Shown: positions 35,301 to 44,260, counted from the stretch's first letter. The stretch is DNA of 47,282 nt from Bacteroides sp. (GCA_014803765.1 JAAVBC010000021.1:1-47282), one strand, 5' to 3'. Numbers and translations are program-made. The notes: generated by a model from the letters alone, not told the origin.

Positions 35301-35487
35301 AATTTATTTCTCTGCTCAGAATCTCTTTACCATTACTAAATATTCCGGCATTGACCCCGAAATCGCAGGGACTTCCACTCAGCTTTCCGCAAACGCCGGA
35401 ACTTCAATGACCGCACGTGGCGTTGACACTTACAACCGCTATCTCCCCTCCCGCCTCTATTCATTCGGTCTTGACCTTACCTTTTGA
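32395..35487 (+). CDS. SusC-like TonB-dependent outer-membrane transporter
   Basis: This 1030-aa protein has a signal peptide and an N-terminal carboxypeptidase-like domain ('GTVHDQSGEPLIGATVFIEGT', 'TDIDGNFSIDAPSGKSLKISYVGY'). The plug follows with 'DLVVVGYGTQKRSELTGAISTVKG' and 'PLYIVDGVRQATGFSFNTNDIESIEVLKDAG'. The rest is a large beta-barrel ending in 'RLYSFGLDLTF'. Length and motifs fit the SusC/RagA family, which imports oligosaccharides together with the SusD lipoprotein encoded 24 nt downstream. It has no FecR-interacting secretin/TonB N-terminal domain, which fits regulation by a DUF6377-type protein rather than an anti-sigma factor. The glycan is inferred from the neighbouring GH87 and GH97 genes. 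Confidence 0.95.
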   Translation: MKLLHQHLLTLAIAGIPGIAAAGIVTGTVHDQSGEPLIGATVFIEGTSTATVTDIDGNFSIDAPSGKSLKISYVGYTPATLKISPSKSVYDVVMKEDALNLDDLVVVGYGTQKRSELTGAISTVKGSDIRDFSTTSVADALAGMAAGVAVTKSTGNPGEAPDIIIRGAGSVNGMAPLYIVDGVRQATGFSFNTNDIESIEVLKDAGSCAIYGAEAAGGVILVTTRRGSKGKATLNVNARYGIRRQSSGISLLNRDEFIAAKALTGMDILAQDAVDSADELPDCDWMDVMYGSGHEQEYNISLSGGSENLRYYLSGGFYDEKGVYLDSKADRFSFRTNVDWDINKIFSVGTSSYGNILSSNPTKVNSIYTNAVPFRTVPTMNPVDEDGNYAQTPFYLNGPNLYGNEMTYHQKGSTYGFDMLAYLDVRFIPELTLHVNGAAKISSQAQRVFSEDIDFRGVKENAYLESRAGHSRELTYNATLTFEKLFKEKWYLKAMIGTEATSYDAYYNYVKAMDFPVDQAWSINLSSNTSKEASDSPGVGRSLSFFGRINFNYDSRYFLTFNLRRDGSDRFGRNHRWGTFPSVNVMWRAISEPFLRDNANWLSDAKLRVSYGILGNDGIGQFLYSRAYYGDQIIYNFGGNNEVSGWANYKVPNQDIKWEEIHQFDLGLDLAFFNNRLKFSYDYYNRQTHDMLYWKVVPLGSGINWYYDGATNTMPINIGRVSNIGHEFSLHWTDNINDFSYDIGLNISLNRNKILELGTDGAAPLTSPDGINRTENGRSMSELWGYRAIGIFENQAQVDEYNARAVAAGHPYYWRQNTGVGDLIFDDCGQGYVDENCKQYIGNPWPKATYGLNLSASWKGIDITALFQAATGFEIYNGVKQYTQNFGNDGNTTLEIYKNSFFGDNGLTDQPRCGYIDEAGAWIGDPSANFSTVSSFWVEKGDYLKLKNLVVGYTFPLPANWKKVISKARIYFSAQNLFTITKYSGIDPEIAGTSTQLSANAGTSMTARGVDTYNRYLPSRLYSFGLDLTF

Positions 35488-35511
35488 TTCTATCCATTTG
35501 AAAATTAAGTA

Positions 35512-37338
35512 ATGACAACAATGACACGATTAATAAAGAAACTGGCAGCCGGGGCTTTGGCAACCGTGCTGACTCTGGGAGCGACCGGATGTTCGGACTT
35601 CCTGGATGTGACGGATGAATCTTCCGTCTCTCCCGACAACTTCCCCACCAATATGAATCATGTCGATCTGCTTCTTAACTCGGCTTATGCCGGAGGGCAC
35701 GGCTATGGTCTGTATGCGTTCTATTGGTTTCCGCAGATAATGTATATGCTCGATAAGACTCATGACTGTTATGGCGATTATGATTCGCGTTCGCAGCTTC
35801 TTGCCAACGATGGCTCGACATCCTGCACAAAGCTTCGCGAAGCGTATGCCTCAATCATGAACTGGATTCAATATTCCAATGCTGCAATTCAGGCTTGCGA
35901 CAGCTATGCGCCTCAGGCTGCCGAAAATGAAATCGCTCTCCTCAACCGCCGCAAGGGTGAGGCTCTCTTCCTTCGCGGACTCGCCTACTGGCATTCTCAG
36001 ATCTTCTTCGAGCTCGAATCCAAGACGGATGGATTGGGATTCCCGATTATCAGCACTGTCCCGGAGTCAATCGAACAGATGTCGCCTCAGCGTGCAGGAG
36101 TTAAGGAAACCTGGGACTTTACTATTGCCACATTCCGCGAGGCTGCCGAACTGCTGAAGGGTAATAATTCCGATAAGACCCGCGCCACAGAATGGGCGGC
36201 GAAGGCTATGCTGGCAAAATCTCTTATGCAGGCGCGCCGCTCGCAGGAGGCGATTCCTGTCCTTGAGGATATCATTCGCAATTCGGGCGCTACTCTTCTG
36301 GATTTCGACACTTATTCCAAATCCTTCTTTGCCGATGAGGCTTACGAATTCAATCGTGAGACGCTCTATGAAATCGACATGACCAACAATCCGAAGCAGG
36401 ACGGACCCTGGGGAGGATTCACTACCGGTTCGGGCATGCAGTTGGTTATGGCTCCCTGGTATTGCTCTATGGATCTGCGTTGGAAAGCGCCGGCTCCGGG
36501 CAATGAGTTCGCCACTCAGAATAACGGCGGCTGGGGAAATAATTTCGTGCATGACGGTAATGTACGCCGATTCGGTTTTCCGCTGGAAATTCCCTCTATC
36601 CGCGTGCTGAACACTGATTATAATTCCCGTGCCTCCATGAGCGTTGATAATTATCCCTGGATTCTCGATCCCGCGTACGCTGCCCGCAGTCGGCAGGTAC
36701 GTGAAAACAAGGAGTGCGACCCTCGCCTGTTCATCGCAGCCGGTCAGCCCTATTTCGACACTATGAAGGATCCACGCGGACGCGACACTTGGTACGACCG
36801 CTCCCCGGAAGCCGGCGATCTCGGCTACACAGCTCATTATTATTTCTCGCCCAGAAAGTTCACTAACCTTCAGGGCACAGAGCTGCAGATCAATTCTTCG
36901 AACCCGGCTAATATTCCAATTGTGCGCCTGGCGGATATCTACCTGCTTTATGCCGAAGCTGTTGCAGCCACTGATCCCGCCACTGCCTTGGAATGTATAA
37001 ATAAGGTGCATCGTCGTGCCTATGGTTATAGCCCCGAGGGTGTGTCACCCGTTGACTATGCCTCACTGACAGCACCAACTATGGCAGCGCGTAATAATCC
37101 ACAGGATCTGCTCGCCAATAGTCCTCTGCGTTACGAACGCTGGGCAGAACTGTTTGCGGAGGGTCAATGGTGGTATGACATCCGCCGCTGGGAGATTCTT
37201 GAGAACGAGATGAAGGTCTACAAGACAACCCGCTATGGAACTTTGACATATCATGGCGAACGCGCCTATGCACAGCCTATACCCAAATCAGAGATTGAGG
37301 CTTACAACGGCAACCTTCAGCAGAACTACAACTATTAA
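35512..37338 (+). CDS. SusD-like surface glycan-binding lipoprotein
   Basis: This 608-aa lipoprotein has the lipobox GATGC followed by 'SDFLDVTDESSVSP', the standard SusD/RagB start. Helical TPR-type repeats form the body, with 'RRKGEALFLRGLAYWHSQIFFEL' and 'EWAAKAMLAKSLMQARRSQEAIPVLEDII'. Near the C-terminus 'IPIVRLADIYLLYAEAVAAT' and 'ERWAELFAEGQWWYDIRRWEI' are typical. It forms the lid of the SusC transporter. An alternative start is the Met at 35521. A strong terminator follows at 37391, so susC and susD end the transcript. Confidence 0.95.
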   Translation: MTTMTRLIKKLAAGALATVLTLGATGCSDFLDVTDESSVSPDNFPTNMNHVDLLLNSAYAGGHGYGLYAFYWFPQIMYMLDKTHDCYGDYDSRSQLLANDGSTSCTKLREAYASIMNWIQYSNAAIQACDSYAPQAAENEIALLNRRKGEALFLRGLAYWHSQIFFELESKTDGLGFPIISTVPESIEQMSPQRAGVKETWDFTIATFREAAELLKGNNSDKTRATEWAAKAMLAKSLMQARRSQEAIPVLEDIIRNSGATLLDFDTYSKSFFADEAYEFNRETLYEIDMTNNPKQDGPWGGFTTGSGMQLVMAPWYCSMDLRWKAPAPGNEFATQNNGGWGNNFVHDGNVRRFGFPLEIPSIRVLNTDYNSRASMSVDNYPWILDPAYAARSRQVRENKECDPRLFIAAGQPYFDTMKDPRGRDTWYDRSPEAGDLGYTAHYYFSPRKFTNLQGTELQINSSNPANIPIVRLADIYLLYAEAVAATDPATALECINKVHRRAYGYSPEGVSPVDYASLTAPTMAARNNPQDLLANSPLRYERWAELFAEGQWWYDIRRWEILENEMKVYKTTRYGTLTYHGERAYAQPIPKSEIEAYNGNLQQNYNY

Positions 37339-37390
37339 ACCATCAATAAAAATTGTAGAATAAATATTAGCTTTTTCATCACAATCCCTC

Positions 37391-37424
37391 AGAGCGGCGT
37401 CCTACGCGGGCGTCGCTCTTTTTT
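37391..37424 (+). terminator. Intrinsic terminator after susD
   Basis: A 9-bp stem (37391-37399 with 37411-37419, one G-U pair) is followed by a run of T to 37424. Confidence 0.85.
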
Positions 37425-37510
37425 CGTATTCCGGCAATTCCTTAGACGTGCCACATCTTAATTTTTATTACACATAAACAATCTTATACTCTATTTGCGT
37501 TATATATATG

Positions 37511-37540
37511 ACCCGCAGCGTTGCAGCTTCGGGTGTTTTT
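37511..37540 (+). promoter_or_regulatory. Terminator-like hairpin in the leader of the DEAD-box gene
   Basis: ACCCG (37511-37515) pairs with CGGGT (37530-37534), with an inner AGC/GCT pairing, and is followed by GTTTTT. It lies about 75 nt before the start codon. It looks like an attenuator, a common way to limit cold-shock helicases, but this is inferred from structure alone. Confidence 0.45.
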
Positions 37541-37615
37541 AATTTGGAAATTACTGATGCGCGGGGTTTTATTTCTAAAATCAGATCCCCCGTTTTCTTA
37601 GAAAAACACGTTATT

Positions 37616-39523
37616 ATGACTCAAGATAAAGAAACTATTGAGGGAGTTAATGAGATTAAAGATCAGGAGAAAGAGGCAAAAACTTTTGCCGACCTTGGTG
37701 TGGCTCCCCAACTGCTTAAGGCTATCAATGAACTCGGATTTGAATATCCTATGCCGATTCAGGAGATGGTGATTCCCCATCTTCTCAGTGAAGACAGTGA
37801 TGTTATCGGTCTGGCTCAGACCGGCACCGGCAAGACTGCAGCTTTCGGTCTGCCTGTCCTTCAACGCATTGACCCGGACAAGGACACTACGCAGGCTCTG
37901 GTCATCGCCCCGACCCGAGAATTATGCCTTCAGATCGCCGGCGACCTTGCCGACTTTTCAAAATATCAGGATAATGTCAAGATACTTCCTGTCTACGGAG
38001 GTTCGAGCATAGATTCCCAGATTCGTGCCCTGCGAAAGGGTGTGCAGGTTATCGTCGCAACCCCGGGTAGACTTATCGACCTTATCAAACGCGGCGAAGT
38101 CAAACTCTTCGATGTTCATACGGTTATTCTCGATGAGGCTGATGAAATGCTGAATATGGGCTTCCTGGATGATATCACGGAAATTCTCTCCCATGTGCCG
38201 GAAGAGAGAAAGATGCTTATGTTCTCCGCCACTATGCCTAAGGAGATCGCTAATATCTCCCGAAGATTCATGCATAATCCGGTGGAATTCGTAGCAGGCA
38301 ACCGCAACGAGGGTTCGAAGAATGTCAGCCATATCTATTACATGGTGAAGGCTCACGATAAATATCTTGCCCTGAAACGTATAGCCGACAACAACCCGGA
38401 TATCTACGGCATCATTTTCTGCCGAACAAAGAAGGAAACTCAGGAAATTGCCGACAAACTTATCAACGATGGCTACAACGCCGATTGCCTCCACGGCGAT
38501 CTTTCTCAGCAACAGCGTGACCTGGCAATGAAGAAATTCCGCGATCATGTCACCCAACTGTTAGTTGCGACCGATGTGGCTGCACGCGGACTTGATGTCG
38601 ACGACCTTACCCATGTCATCAACTATGGTCTGCCCGATGACGTTGCGGTCTACACCCATCGTTCGGGACGTACCGGCAGAGCCAACAAGCGCGGTGTCTC
38701 GGTCGCTATCATACACTCACGCGAAAAGCATAAATTGCGTGAAATCGAAAAAATCATCGGCAAGGAGTTTGAATATCGCAAAGTGCCGACTCCGGAGCAT
38801 ATTATAGAAAAGCAACTTTATAATCTCGCCGACCGACTTGAGAAAGTGCAGGTCGATGAAGAGGAAATCAATAAATATCTCCCCGGAGTGCGCAAGAAAC
38901 TTGAATGGCTCTCGGAAGAAGATCTCCTCAAGCGTGTCCTCTCACTGGAATTCAATCGTCTGCTACATTATTATCAGAACACACCCGATATTGATCTGAA
39001 TCAGACCGATAAGGGTTCCGGCAAAGAGAAAGCCGGCAGAGGGAAACGCGAAAGAGGAGAGAAGGGGGATAAGGATCGTCGCACAGCCCCCTCAGGCTGG
39101 GAGCGCATGATGGTCAACATCGGTAAGGCTCAGGGATTCTTCCCCGGCAATCTGATGGAACTCGTCAATCGCTCGGTCAATGGCGCCAAACCTGAGATAG
39201 GCAGAATCGATCTCCTCCCCGATTACACTCTTTTCGATGTCCGCAAAGAGGATTCTCACAGAATCCTTGAAGCACTGAAACATGAGGACTTCTTCGGCAA
39301 TCATATCCATGCTGAAATTGCTACTGATCGCAATTATTCTCTCGAAGCTAAGGATCGCCGCGAAAAGAAGCGCCGCAAGGAGGAGAAGAAGGGCTCGGAG
39401 AAAAAGAGTGCTTCTGCAAAAAAAGGGAAAAAGGGTAGCGGAAAGGCTAAAGAGAAGAAATCCACAGCCGAACGCCCCAATTATAATGGCAATTACGATG
39501 TCTTTATCAATAAAAAACATTAA
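37616..39523 (+). CDS. DEAD-box ATP-dependent RNA helicase with DbpA-type RNA-binding domain
   Basis: The 635-aa helicase begins at the ATG at 37616; an upstream in-frame ATG at 37508 would place the leader hairpin in the coding region and is not favoured. The Q motif region 'TFADLGVAPQLLKAINELGFEYPMPIQ', Walker A 'AQTGTGKTAAFGLP', 'ATPGRLIDL', 'DEADEML', SAT, 'VATDVAARGLDVDDLTHVINYGLP' and 'HRSGRTGRA' are all present. Residues about 515-600 match the DbpA/CsdA RNA-binding domain ('MMVNIGKAQGFFPGNLMELVN', 'LPDYTLFDV'). A Lys/Arg-rich basic tail follows. The likely role is ribosome assembly or RNA unwinding, often induced by cold. Confidence 0.94.
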   Translation: MTQDKETIEGVNEIKDQEKEAKTFADLGVAPQLLKAINELGFEYPMPIQEMVIPHLLSEDSDVIGLAQTGTGKTAAFGLPVLQRIDPDKDTTQALVIAPTRELCLQIAGDLADFSKYQDNVKILPVYGGSSIDSQIRALRKGVQVIVATPGRLIDLIKRGEVKLFDVHTVILDEADEMLNMGFLDDITEILSHVPEERKMLMFSATMPKEIANISRRFMHNPVEFVAGNRNEGSKNVSHIYYMVKAHDKYLALKRIADNNPDIYGIIFCRTKKETQEIADKLINDGYNADCLHGDLSQQQRDLAMKKFRDHVTQLLVATDVAARGLDVDDLTHVINYGLPDDVAVYTHRSGRTGRANKRGVSVAIIHSREKHKLREIEKIIGKEFEYRKVPTPEHIIEKQLYNLADRLEKVQVDEEEINKYLPGVRKKLEWLSEEDLLKRVLSLEFNRLLHYYQNTPDIDLNQTDKGSGKEKAGRGKRERGEKGDKDRRTAPSGWERMMVNIGKAQGFFPGNLMELVNRSVNGAKPEIGRIDLLPDYTLFDVRKEDSHRILEALKHEDFFGNHIHAEIATDRNYSLEAKDRREKKRRKEEKKGSEKKSASAKKGKKGSGKAKEKKSTAERPNYNGNYDVFINKKH

Positions 39524-39528
39524 ATTTG
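39521..39528 (+). promoter_or_regulatory. -7 element overlapping the helicase stop codon
   Basis: TAAATTTG begins with the TAA stop of the helicase gene. At the -33 position the sequence is ATG (39498-39500) rather than TTG. Transcription would start near 39534, giving the DUF3256 gene its own promoter. Confidence 0.5.
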
Positions 39529-39601
39529 CAGTATGGAATCAGGCAGTTGCCGACAAATCGCCGGCATTTCTCTCTGATTTCTGATTCCAAACCTGCCGAT
39601 A

Positions 39602-40291
39602 ATGAATCATATTCGCTTTGTTTTAGCATTTATAGTTTTAGCCGGTTCGCTGCTTATGTCGGCAGCCCGCCCGGTGGAAGCCCCCGATACTCTCACAGTG
39701 TCGGAGGCTTTCATGCGTTTGCCCCACGCTGAACTCTCCATCCTCCCCCCGGAGACACGACGCGATATGCTCGACTATATGGAAGCCGACAGCATCGCCG
39801 TCAGATACAACGTCTATATGGGTAAATCCTGGATAGAGAAAATGACTCCGGACTATATGCGCGTTCACCTCACGGATGCCTCATCGCTGGAACTTAAGAT
39901 GCTCCCCTCTTCTGATAAGAAGAATCCCTTTATCGCCATGAGCATCTACACCATCGGAGCGGATGAAGCCGATTCGGATTCTACAATCAAGTTCTTCAGC
40001 TCCGATATGAAGCCGCTGAACGCCGACAAATATTTCAAACTTCCGGACCCCAAACTTTTCTATAATATACCCAAGGATAGCCCGATAAAACTCGATGACA
40101 TCCTGGAGGAAATGCCCTTCTACACCATCCGCTATTCAGTGTCGGAAGCAGACCCCGCCAAGTTAAAGGGAACACTGACAATATCCGAGCATCTGACACA
40201 GGAGCAGCGCGACAGGATTCTTCCTCTTATCTCTCCGGAACTTGAATGGATATGGGACGGCAAAAAATTCAAATACGCTAACGAGAAATAG
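39602..40291 (+). CDS. DUF3256 family exported protein
   Basis: This 229-aa protein has a signal peptide ('FVLAFIVLAGSLLMSAARP') and then a DUF3256-like body: 'TVSEAFMRLPHAELSILPPETRRDMLDYMEADS', 'YMRVHLTDASSLELKMLPS', and a C-terminal 'LTISEHLTQEQRDRILPLISPELEWIWDGKKFKY'. The family is confined to Bacteroidetes and has no known function. No lipobox is present, so a periplasmic location is most likely. It sits 59 nt before gltX and may share its transcript. Confidence 0.85.
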   Translation: MNHIRFVLAFIVLAGSLLMSAARPVEAPDTLTVSEAFMRLPHAELSILPPETRRDMLDYMEADSIAVRYNVYMGKSWIEKMTPDYMRVHLTDASSLELKMLPSSDKKNPFIAMSIYTIGADEADSDSTIKFFSSDMKPLNADKYFKLPDPKLFYNIPKDSPIKLDDILEEMPFYTIRYSVSEADPAKLKGTLTISEHLTQEQRDRILPLISPELEWIWDGKKFKYANEK

Positions 40292-40350
40292 TTTTTTTCC
40301 TTACTTAATATACGATTTTATAATTACTTTAGAAATAAAGACTTCAATAT

Positions 40351-41880
40351 ATGGAAAGAAAAGTCAGAGTAAGATTTGCTCCCTCCCCTACCGGACCGCT
40401 CCATATCGGAGGTGTCCGCACAGCTCTCTTCAATTATCTCTTTGCCCGCAGCAAAGGGGGCGAGATGATTCTCAGAATTGAAGACACCGACAGCCGCCGC
40501 TTCGTGCCCGGCGCCGAGGACTATATAAACGAATCCCTCGCATGGCTCGGAATCGGTATAGATGAGGGCGTCAGAGAGGGTGGCAACTACGGACCCTATA
40601 AACAGAGCGAGCGACGTGATATCTACAGAAAATATGTAAAGCAGCTCCTCGACAACGGCAAGGCATATATCGCTTTCGACACTCCTGAAGAGCTGGAGGC
40701 AGCTCGTGCCGAACACCCTAATTTCCAGTATGATGCTCACACTCGTGGCAATATGCGCAACTCTCTGACTCTCGGCGAAGAGGAGACTAAACGCCTGATT
40801 GATGCCGGCGAGCAATACGTGGTCCGTTTTAAAATTGAACCCGATCAGATCGTGAAGGTTAACGACCGCATACGTGGCGAAGTCACTGTCAATTCCAATA
40901 TTTTGGACGACAAGGTGCTCTATAAGAGCGCCGACGACCTCCCGACCTATCATCTTGCAAATATCGTCGACGACCATCTGATGGAGGTGACCCATGTGAT
41001 TCGCGGTGAAGAATGGCTCCCCTCAGCCCCTCTTCATGTGCTCCTTTATCAGGCTTTCGGCTGGGAGGATACAATGCCGGAATTTGTGCATCTCCCTCTG
41101 CTGCTCAAACCCGTCGGCAATGGCAAACTCTCCAAGCGCGATGGCGATAAACTCGGCTTCCCCGTATTCCCACTTGAATGGCATGATCCGGCTTCAGGTG
41201 CCGTTTCGTCAGGCTATCGCGAGCAGGGCTATCTGCCAGAGGCTGTAGTCAACTTCCTCGCTCTTCTCGGATGGAACCCCGGTGATGATTCGGAAATCAT
41301 GTCGATGGAGGATCTTATCAATAAGTTCTCTTTCGAGCATTGCTCTAAATCAGGCGCTAAGTTTGATTATAAGAAGGGAATCTGGTTTAATCATGAATAT
41401 CTTATCGCTACTCCCGATGATAAATTGGCAGACCTCTTTATGCCGATTCTTGAGGAGAAGGGGGTCAGCGGATTCAGCAAGGAATATGTTGCCAAGGCTC
41501 TCGGAATGGTAAAGGGCAGAGCCAACCTTATTCCCGACCTCTGGGAGCAGGCTGATTTCTTCTTCGTTGCTCCGACGGAGTATAATCCCAAGGATGTGAA
41601 GAAGCGTTGGAGTGCTGAAACTCCCGCCATCATGGAGGAACTCATCGGCGTTCTGGAAGGAATTGAGGATATGACTTCAGCAAATGCAGAGAAGATTGTG
41701 CTTGATTGGATTGCAGAGAAAGGCTATCATCTCGGCAATGTCATGAATGCCTTCCGTCTGGCTGTCGTCGGAATATGCCGAGGTCCTCACATGTTTGACA
41801 TCACTGAGCTGATGCCGAAGGAGGAAGTCATCGCGCGTATCCGCAAGGCAATCGAGACTATCCCCACTCCGGAAGCCTAA
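40351..41880 (+). CDS. gltX: Glutamyl-tRNA synthetase
   Basis: This 509-aa class I aminoacyl-tRNA synthetase carries the HIGH-type motif in '[24 protein letters not shown]' near residue 15 and the KMSKS-type motif as '[17 protein letters not shown]' near residue 262. The '[18 protein letters not shown]' stretch and the substrate pocket '[26 protein letters not shown]' are typical of bacterial GluRS. The helical anticodon-binding part follows. Length fits Bacteroidetes GluRS. The downstream KdtA-like fragment starts 27 nt later and is probably co-transcribed; in other Bacteroidales gltX is followed by the Kdo transferase gene. Confidence 0.97.
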   Translation: MERKVRVRFAPSPTGPLHIGGVRTALFNYLFARSKGGEMILRIEDTDSRRFVPGAEDYINESLAWLGIGIDEGVREGGNYGPYKQSERRDIYRKYVKQLLDNGKAYIAFDTPEELEAARAEHPNFQYDAHTRGNMRNSLTLGEEETKRLIDAGEQYVVRFKIEPDQIVKVNDRIRGEVTVNSNILDDKVLYKSADDLPTYHLANIVDDHLMEVTHVIRGEEWLPSAPLHVLLYQAFGWEDTMPEFVHLPLLLKPVGNGKLSKRDGDKLGFPVFPLEWHDPASGAVSSGYREQGYLPEAVVNFLALLGWNPGDDSEIMSMEDLINKFSFEHCSKSGAKFDYKKGIWFNHEYLIATPDDKLADLFMPILEEKGVSGFSKEYVAKALGMVKGRANLIPDLWEQADFFFVAPTEYNPKDVKKRWSAETPAIMEELIGVLEGIEDMTSANAEKIVLDWIAEKGYHLGNVMNAFRLAVVGICRGPHMFDITELMPKEEVIARIRKAIETIPTPEA

Positions 41881-41907
41881 GATTCAGCATCTCTTCCCGA
41901 CTGATTT

Positions 41908-42444
41908 ATGATCAAGCGTTTATTAAATATTCTCCGTCGTCTGCTCGGCAGGCGGCGGAGTGCTTTATCCGATAATGACTTTCACTCGGTTTTCCTATTG
42001 AGAAAGACAGATTCCCCGGATATGCAGCTGACACTTCATTGGATTGGCAGGACTCCGTCGGATATGGAAATTCTTAGGAATATCCCGAATTTCACCCTCG
42101 TCAGGATTGAGTCAGCGGAAGGTGTTGAAGTCGGAGAAGATGGGAGTAATGCGGGAGCTTTCCCCGGCATTATCTATATCGGAGGGACTGCAAAAGATCC
42201 GATGGCAAGAATTCTGAAAGGTGCTTCGATGGAGATGCCTGTCATATTCGGAGCTGAAATTGCAGAATCGGATGAAGCCTACGAAATCCTTTCAATAGGA
42301 GGAGCACTGACCGCTGATAACTCTGCTACCCTCGGAAGAATCGCCGACCGCCTCCTGCACGACCCGGAAGAACATCGCCGACGCGCCGCCTGGATTGCTG
42401 AATGGCTTGACTATCACAATAGACAACGCGTCAGCAACGTTTAG
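41908..42444 (+). CDS. KdtA/WaaA-like C-terminal fragment, function uncertain
   Basis: This 178-aa protein has a basic N-terminus ('MIKRLLNILRRLLGRRR'), and its last 100 residues recall the C-terminal half of Kdo transferase: 'GIIYIGGTAKDPMARILKGASMEMPVIFGAEIAESDEAYEILSIGGALTADNSATLGRIADRLLHDPEEHRRRA'. In full-length enzymes the equivalent stretch is G(F/T)G.H..LEA...G.PV.FGP....F.EA..L...GGA followed by a final helix. The N-terminal half and membrane anchor are missing and the GxxxH..LE motif is altered. Position after gltX fits the usual place of waaA. It is probably a reduced remnant or a repurposed domain. A chance resemblance cannot be excluded. Confidence 0.55.
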   Translation: MIKRLLNILRRLLGRRRSALSDNDFHSVFLLRKTDSPDMQLTLHWIGRTPSDMEILRNIPNFTLVRIESAEGVEVGEDGSNAGAFPGIIYIGGTAKDPMARILKGASMEMPVIFGAEIAESDEAYEILSIGGALTADNSATLGRIADRLLHDPEEHRRRAAWIAEWLDYHNRQRVSNV

Positions 42445-42486
42445 TAAATAATGGAACTTAATCAAAACCCTAATTAACCGAATAAT

Positions 42487-44163
42487 ATGCTCCTTAAGAA
42501 TTCCTATAAATATTATGTACTTCCTGCCCTGCTGATTGCGGGCAGCGTATTCACTCCTTCTGCCGATGCCTGCACGAATCTTATCGCCGGCAAGAAAGCT
42601 ACTGCCGATGGCTCGGTCATGATGTCGTATGCCGCCGATTCTCATAACCTTTACGGTATGCTCACTCATACGCCGGCTGCGGATCATGCTCCCGGCGAAA
42701 TGAGAAAGGTGGTAGATTGGGATTCCGGCAAACCGTTAGGCGAAATTCCTCAGATACCTCATACCTACAATGTCGTAGGAAATATAAATGAGCATCAACT
42801 GGCAATCGGCGAATCTACATGGGGCGGACATAAGGAACTTGAAGACACGACCGGCAATTCCATCATCGATTACGGCTCTCTGATGCAGATCGCCCTCGAA
42901 CGCGCCCAGACTGCCCGCGAGGCAATTGACGTGATGACTGACCTCGTGGATGAATACGGCTATGCTTCTTCCGGTGAATCCTTCACAATTGCCGATAAGG
43001 ATGAAGTCTGGGTTATGGAGATGATCGGAAAGGGCGCCGAGAAAGGTGCTGTCTGGATTGCTGTGCGGATTCCCGACGATGCAATCTCGGGACATGCCAA
43101 CGAACCGCGTATCCGTAAGGTCAACCTTAAGGACAAGAAGAATGTGAAATATGCCAAGGATCTGATCCCCTTCGCTCGCCGCCGCGGTTATTTTTCAGGT
43201 AAGGATGCCGATTTCTCTTTCGCTGACGCCTTTGAGAATCATACAGCCGACACCCGACGTGGCTGCGATGGCAGAGTATGGTCGTACTTCAATCGCTATA
43301 ACCCGGCTGAGGCTGAAAAATGGTTTGCATGGGTTGACGCAAAGAGCGACGAACCAATGCCTCTCTACATTATCCCGGAAAAGAAAGTCGACCTCCGCGG
43401 AATGCAGGATGCCATGCGCGATCAATTTCAGGGCACTCCTTATGATATGACGCAGGATGTCGGCGCGGGTCCGAATCATGTCCCCTACCGCTGGCGTCCG
43501 ATGGATTTTGAAGTCGATGGCAAGCATTATGTGCATGAACGTGCAATAGCCACTCAACAGACCGGCTGGAGCTTCGTCAGCCAGAGCCGCGACTGGTTGC
43601 CTGATCCCGTAGGCGGAGTTATATGGTTTGGCACTGACGATACTAACACTTGTGTCTATATGCCCTTCTATTGCTCGATGACTGAGGTCCCGGAGCAGCT
43701 TAAGGAGGGGGACGTCAATAACTTCTCCTATGACTCCAATTTCTGGATGAACAACTGGGTTGCCAATCAGGCTTATAATCGCTATGACCTGATGATTCCC
43801 GATATACGCAAAGTTCAGGGAGCTCTCGAAAATTCATTCATTGACTCCAGAGCTGAAAGGGAGGCTCATCTGAAAAATCTGGCAGAGTCCGGAAATATGG
43901 CTCACCTTATTGAGGATGTCAATTCTGAAGGTGCGGAGATTGCCAAGACTGCTACTGATTCCTACCGCAAACTCGCTGAATATCTCCTTGTCCGATTTAT
44001 GGACGGCAATATGAAAAAGCTCGATAAGGATGGCAACTTCCAATATAATGAATACGGAATCGCCCTCTATCCCGACTTCCCCGGCTACGACAAAGCCTAC
44101 TACGAACGCATCGCAAAAGAGACCGGAGATCACTTCCTCATCCCGGCTCCGTCCGCCGAGTAA
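42487..44163 (+). CDS. C69-family (PepD-like) exported dipeptidase
   Basis: This 558-aa protein is an N-terminal nucleophile hydrolase of peptidase family C69. The signal peptide ends at 'PSADA', leaving Cys29 in 'CTNLIAGKKATADGSVMMSYAADSH' as the N-terminal nucleophile after cleavage. 'GNINEHQLAIGESTWGG', 'SGESFTIADKDEVWVMEMIGKG' and 'YDSNFWMNNWVANQAYNRY' are typical family stretches. Length agrees with Bacteroidetes homologues. It would act in the periplasm or outside the cell on dipeptides. It starts 42 nt after the KdtA-like gene and is followed by a good terminator. Confidence 0.92.
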   Translation: MLLKNSYKYYVLPALLIAGSVFTPSADACTNLIAGKKATADGSVMMSYAADSHNLYGMLTHTPAADHAPGEMRKVVDWDSGKPLGEIPQIPHTYNVVGNINEHQLAIGESTWGGHKELEDTTGNSIIDYGSLMQIALERAQTAREAIDVMTDLVDEYGYASSGESFTIADKDEVWVMEMIGKGAEKGAVWIAVRIPDDAISGHANEPRIRKVNLKDKKNVKYAKDLIPFARRRGYFSGKDADFSFADAFENHTADTRRGCDGRVWSYFNRYNPAEAEKWFAWVDAKSDEPMPLYIIPEKKVDLRGMQDAMRDQFQGTPYDMTQDVGAGPNHVPYRWRPMDFEVDGKHYVHERAIATQQTGWSFVSQSRDWLPDPVGGVIWFGTDDTNTCVYMPFYCSMTEVPEQLKEGDVNNFSYDSNFWMNNWVANQAYNRYDLMIPDIRKVQGALENSFIDSRAEREAHLKNLAESGNMAHLIEDVNSEGAEIAKTATDSYRKLAEYLLVRFMDGNMKKLDKDGNFQYNEYGIALYPDFPGYDKAYYERIAKETGDHFLIPAPSAE

Positions 44164-44228
44164 TCCTCCGGAAGATAAGAGTCAGGAAAGAACGAGACAT
44201 AAACGAAAGAACGAATTTATTTGTTATA

Positions 44229-44260
44229 AAAGCAGGGTGCATCCGGCATCCTGCTTTTTT
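44229..44260 (+). terminator. Intrinsic terminator after the dipeptidase
   Basis: A 12-bp stem with one G-U pair (44229-44240 with 44246-44257), a 5-nt loop and a T run to 44260. Confidence 0.85.

Noticed and set aside
36067-37011. Minus-strand frame of 314 aa
   Set aside because: Antisense to susD, whose motifs are intact.
37508-37615. N-terminal extension of the DEAD-box helicase by 36 residues
   Set aside because: The extension covers a leader hairpin with a T run and does not resemble helicase sequence.
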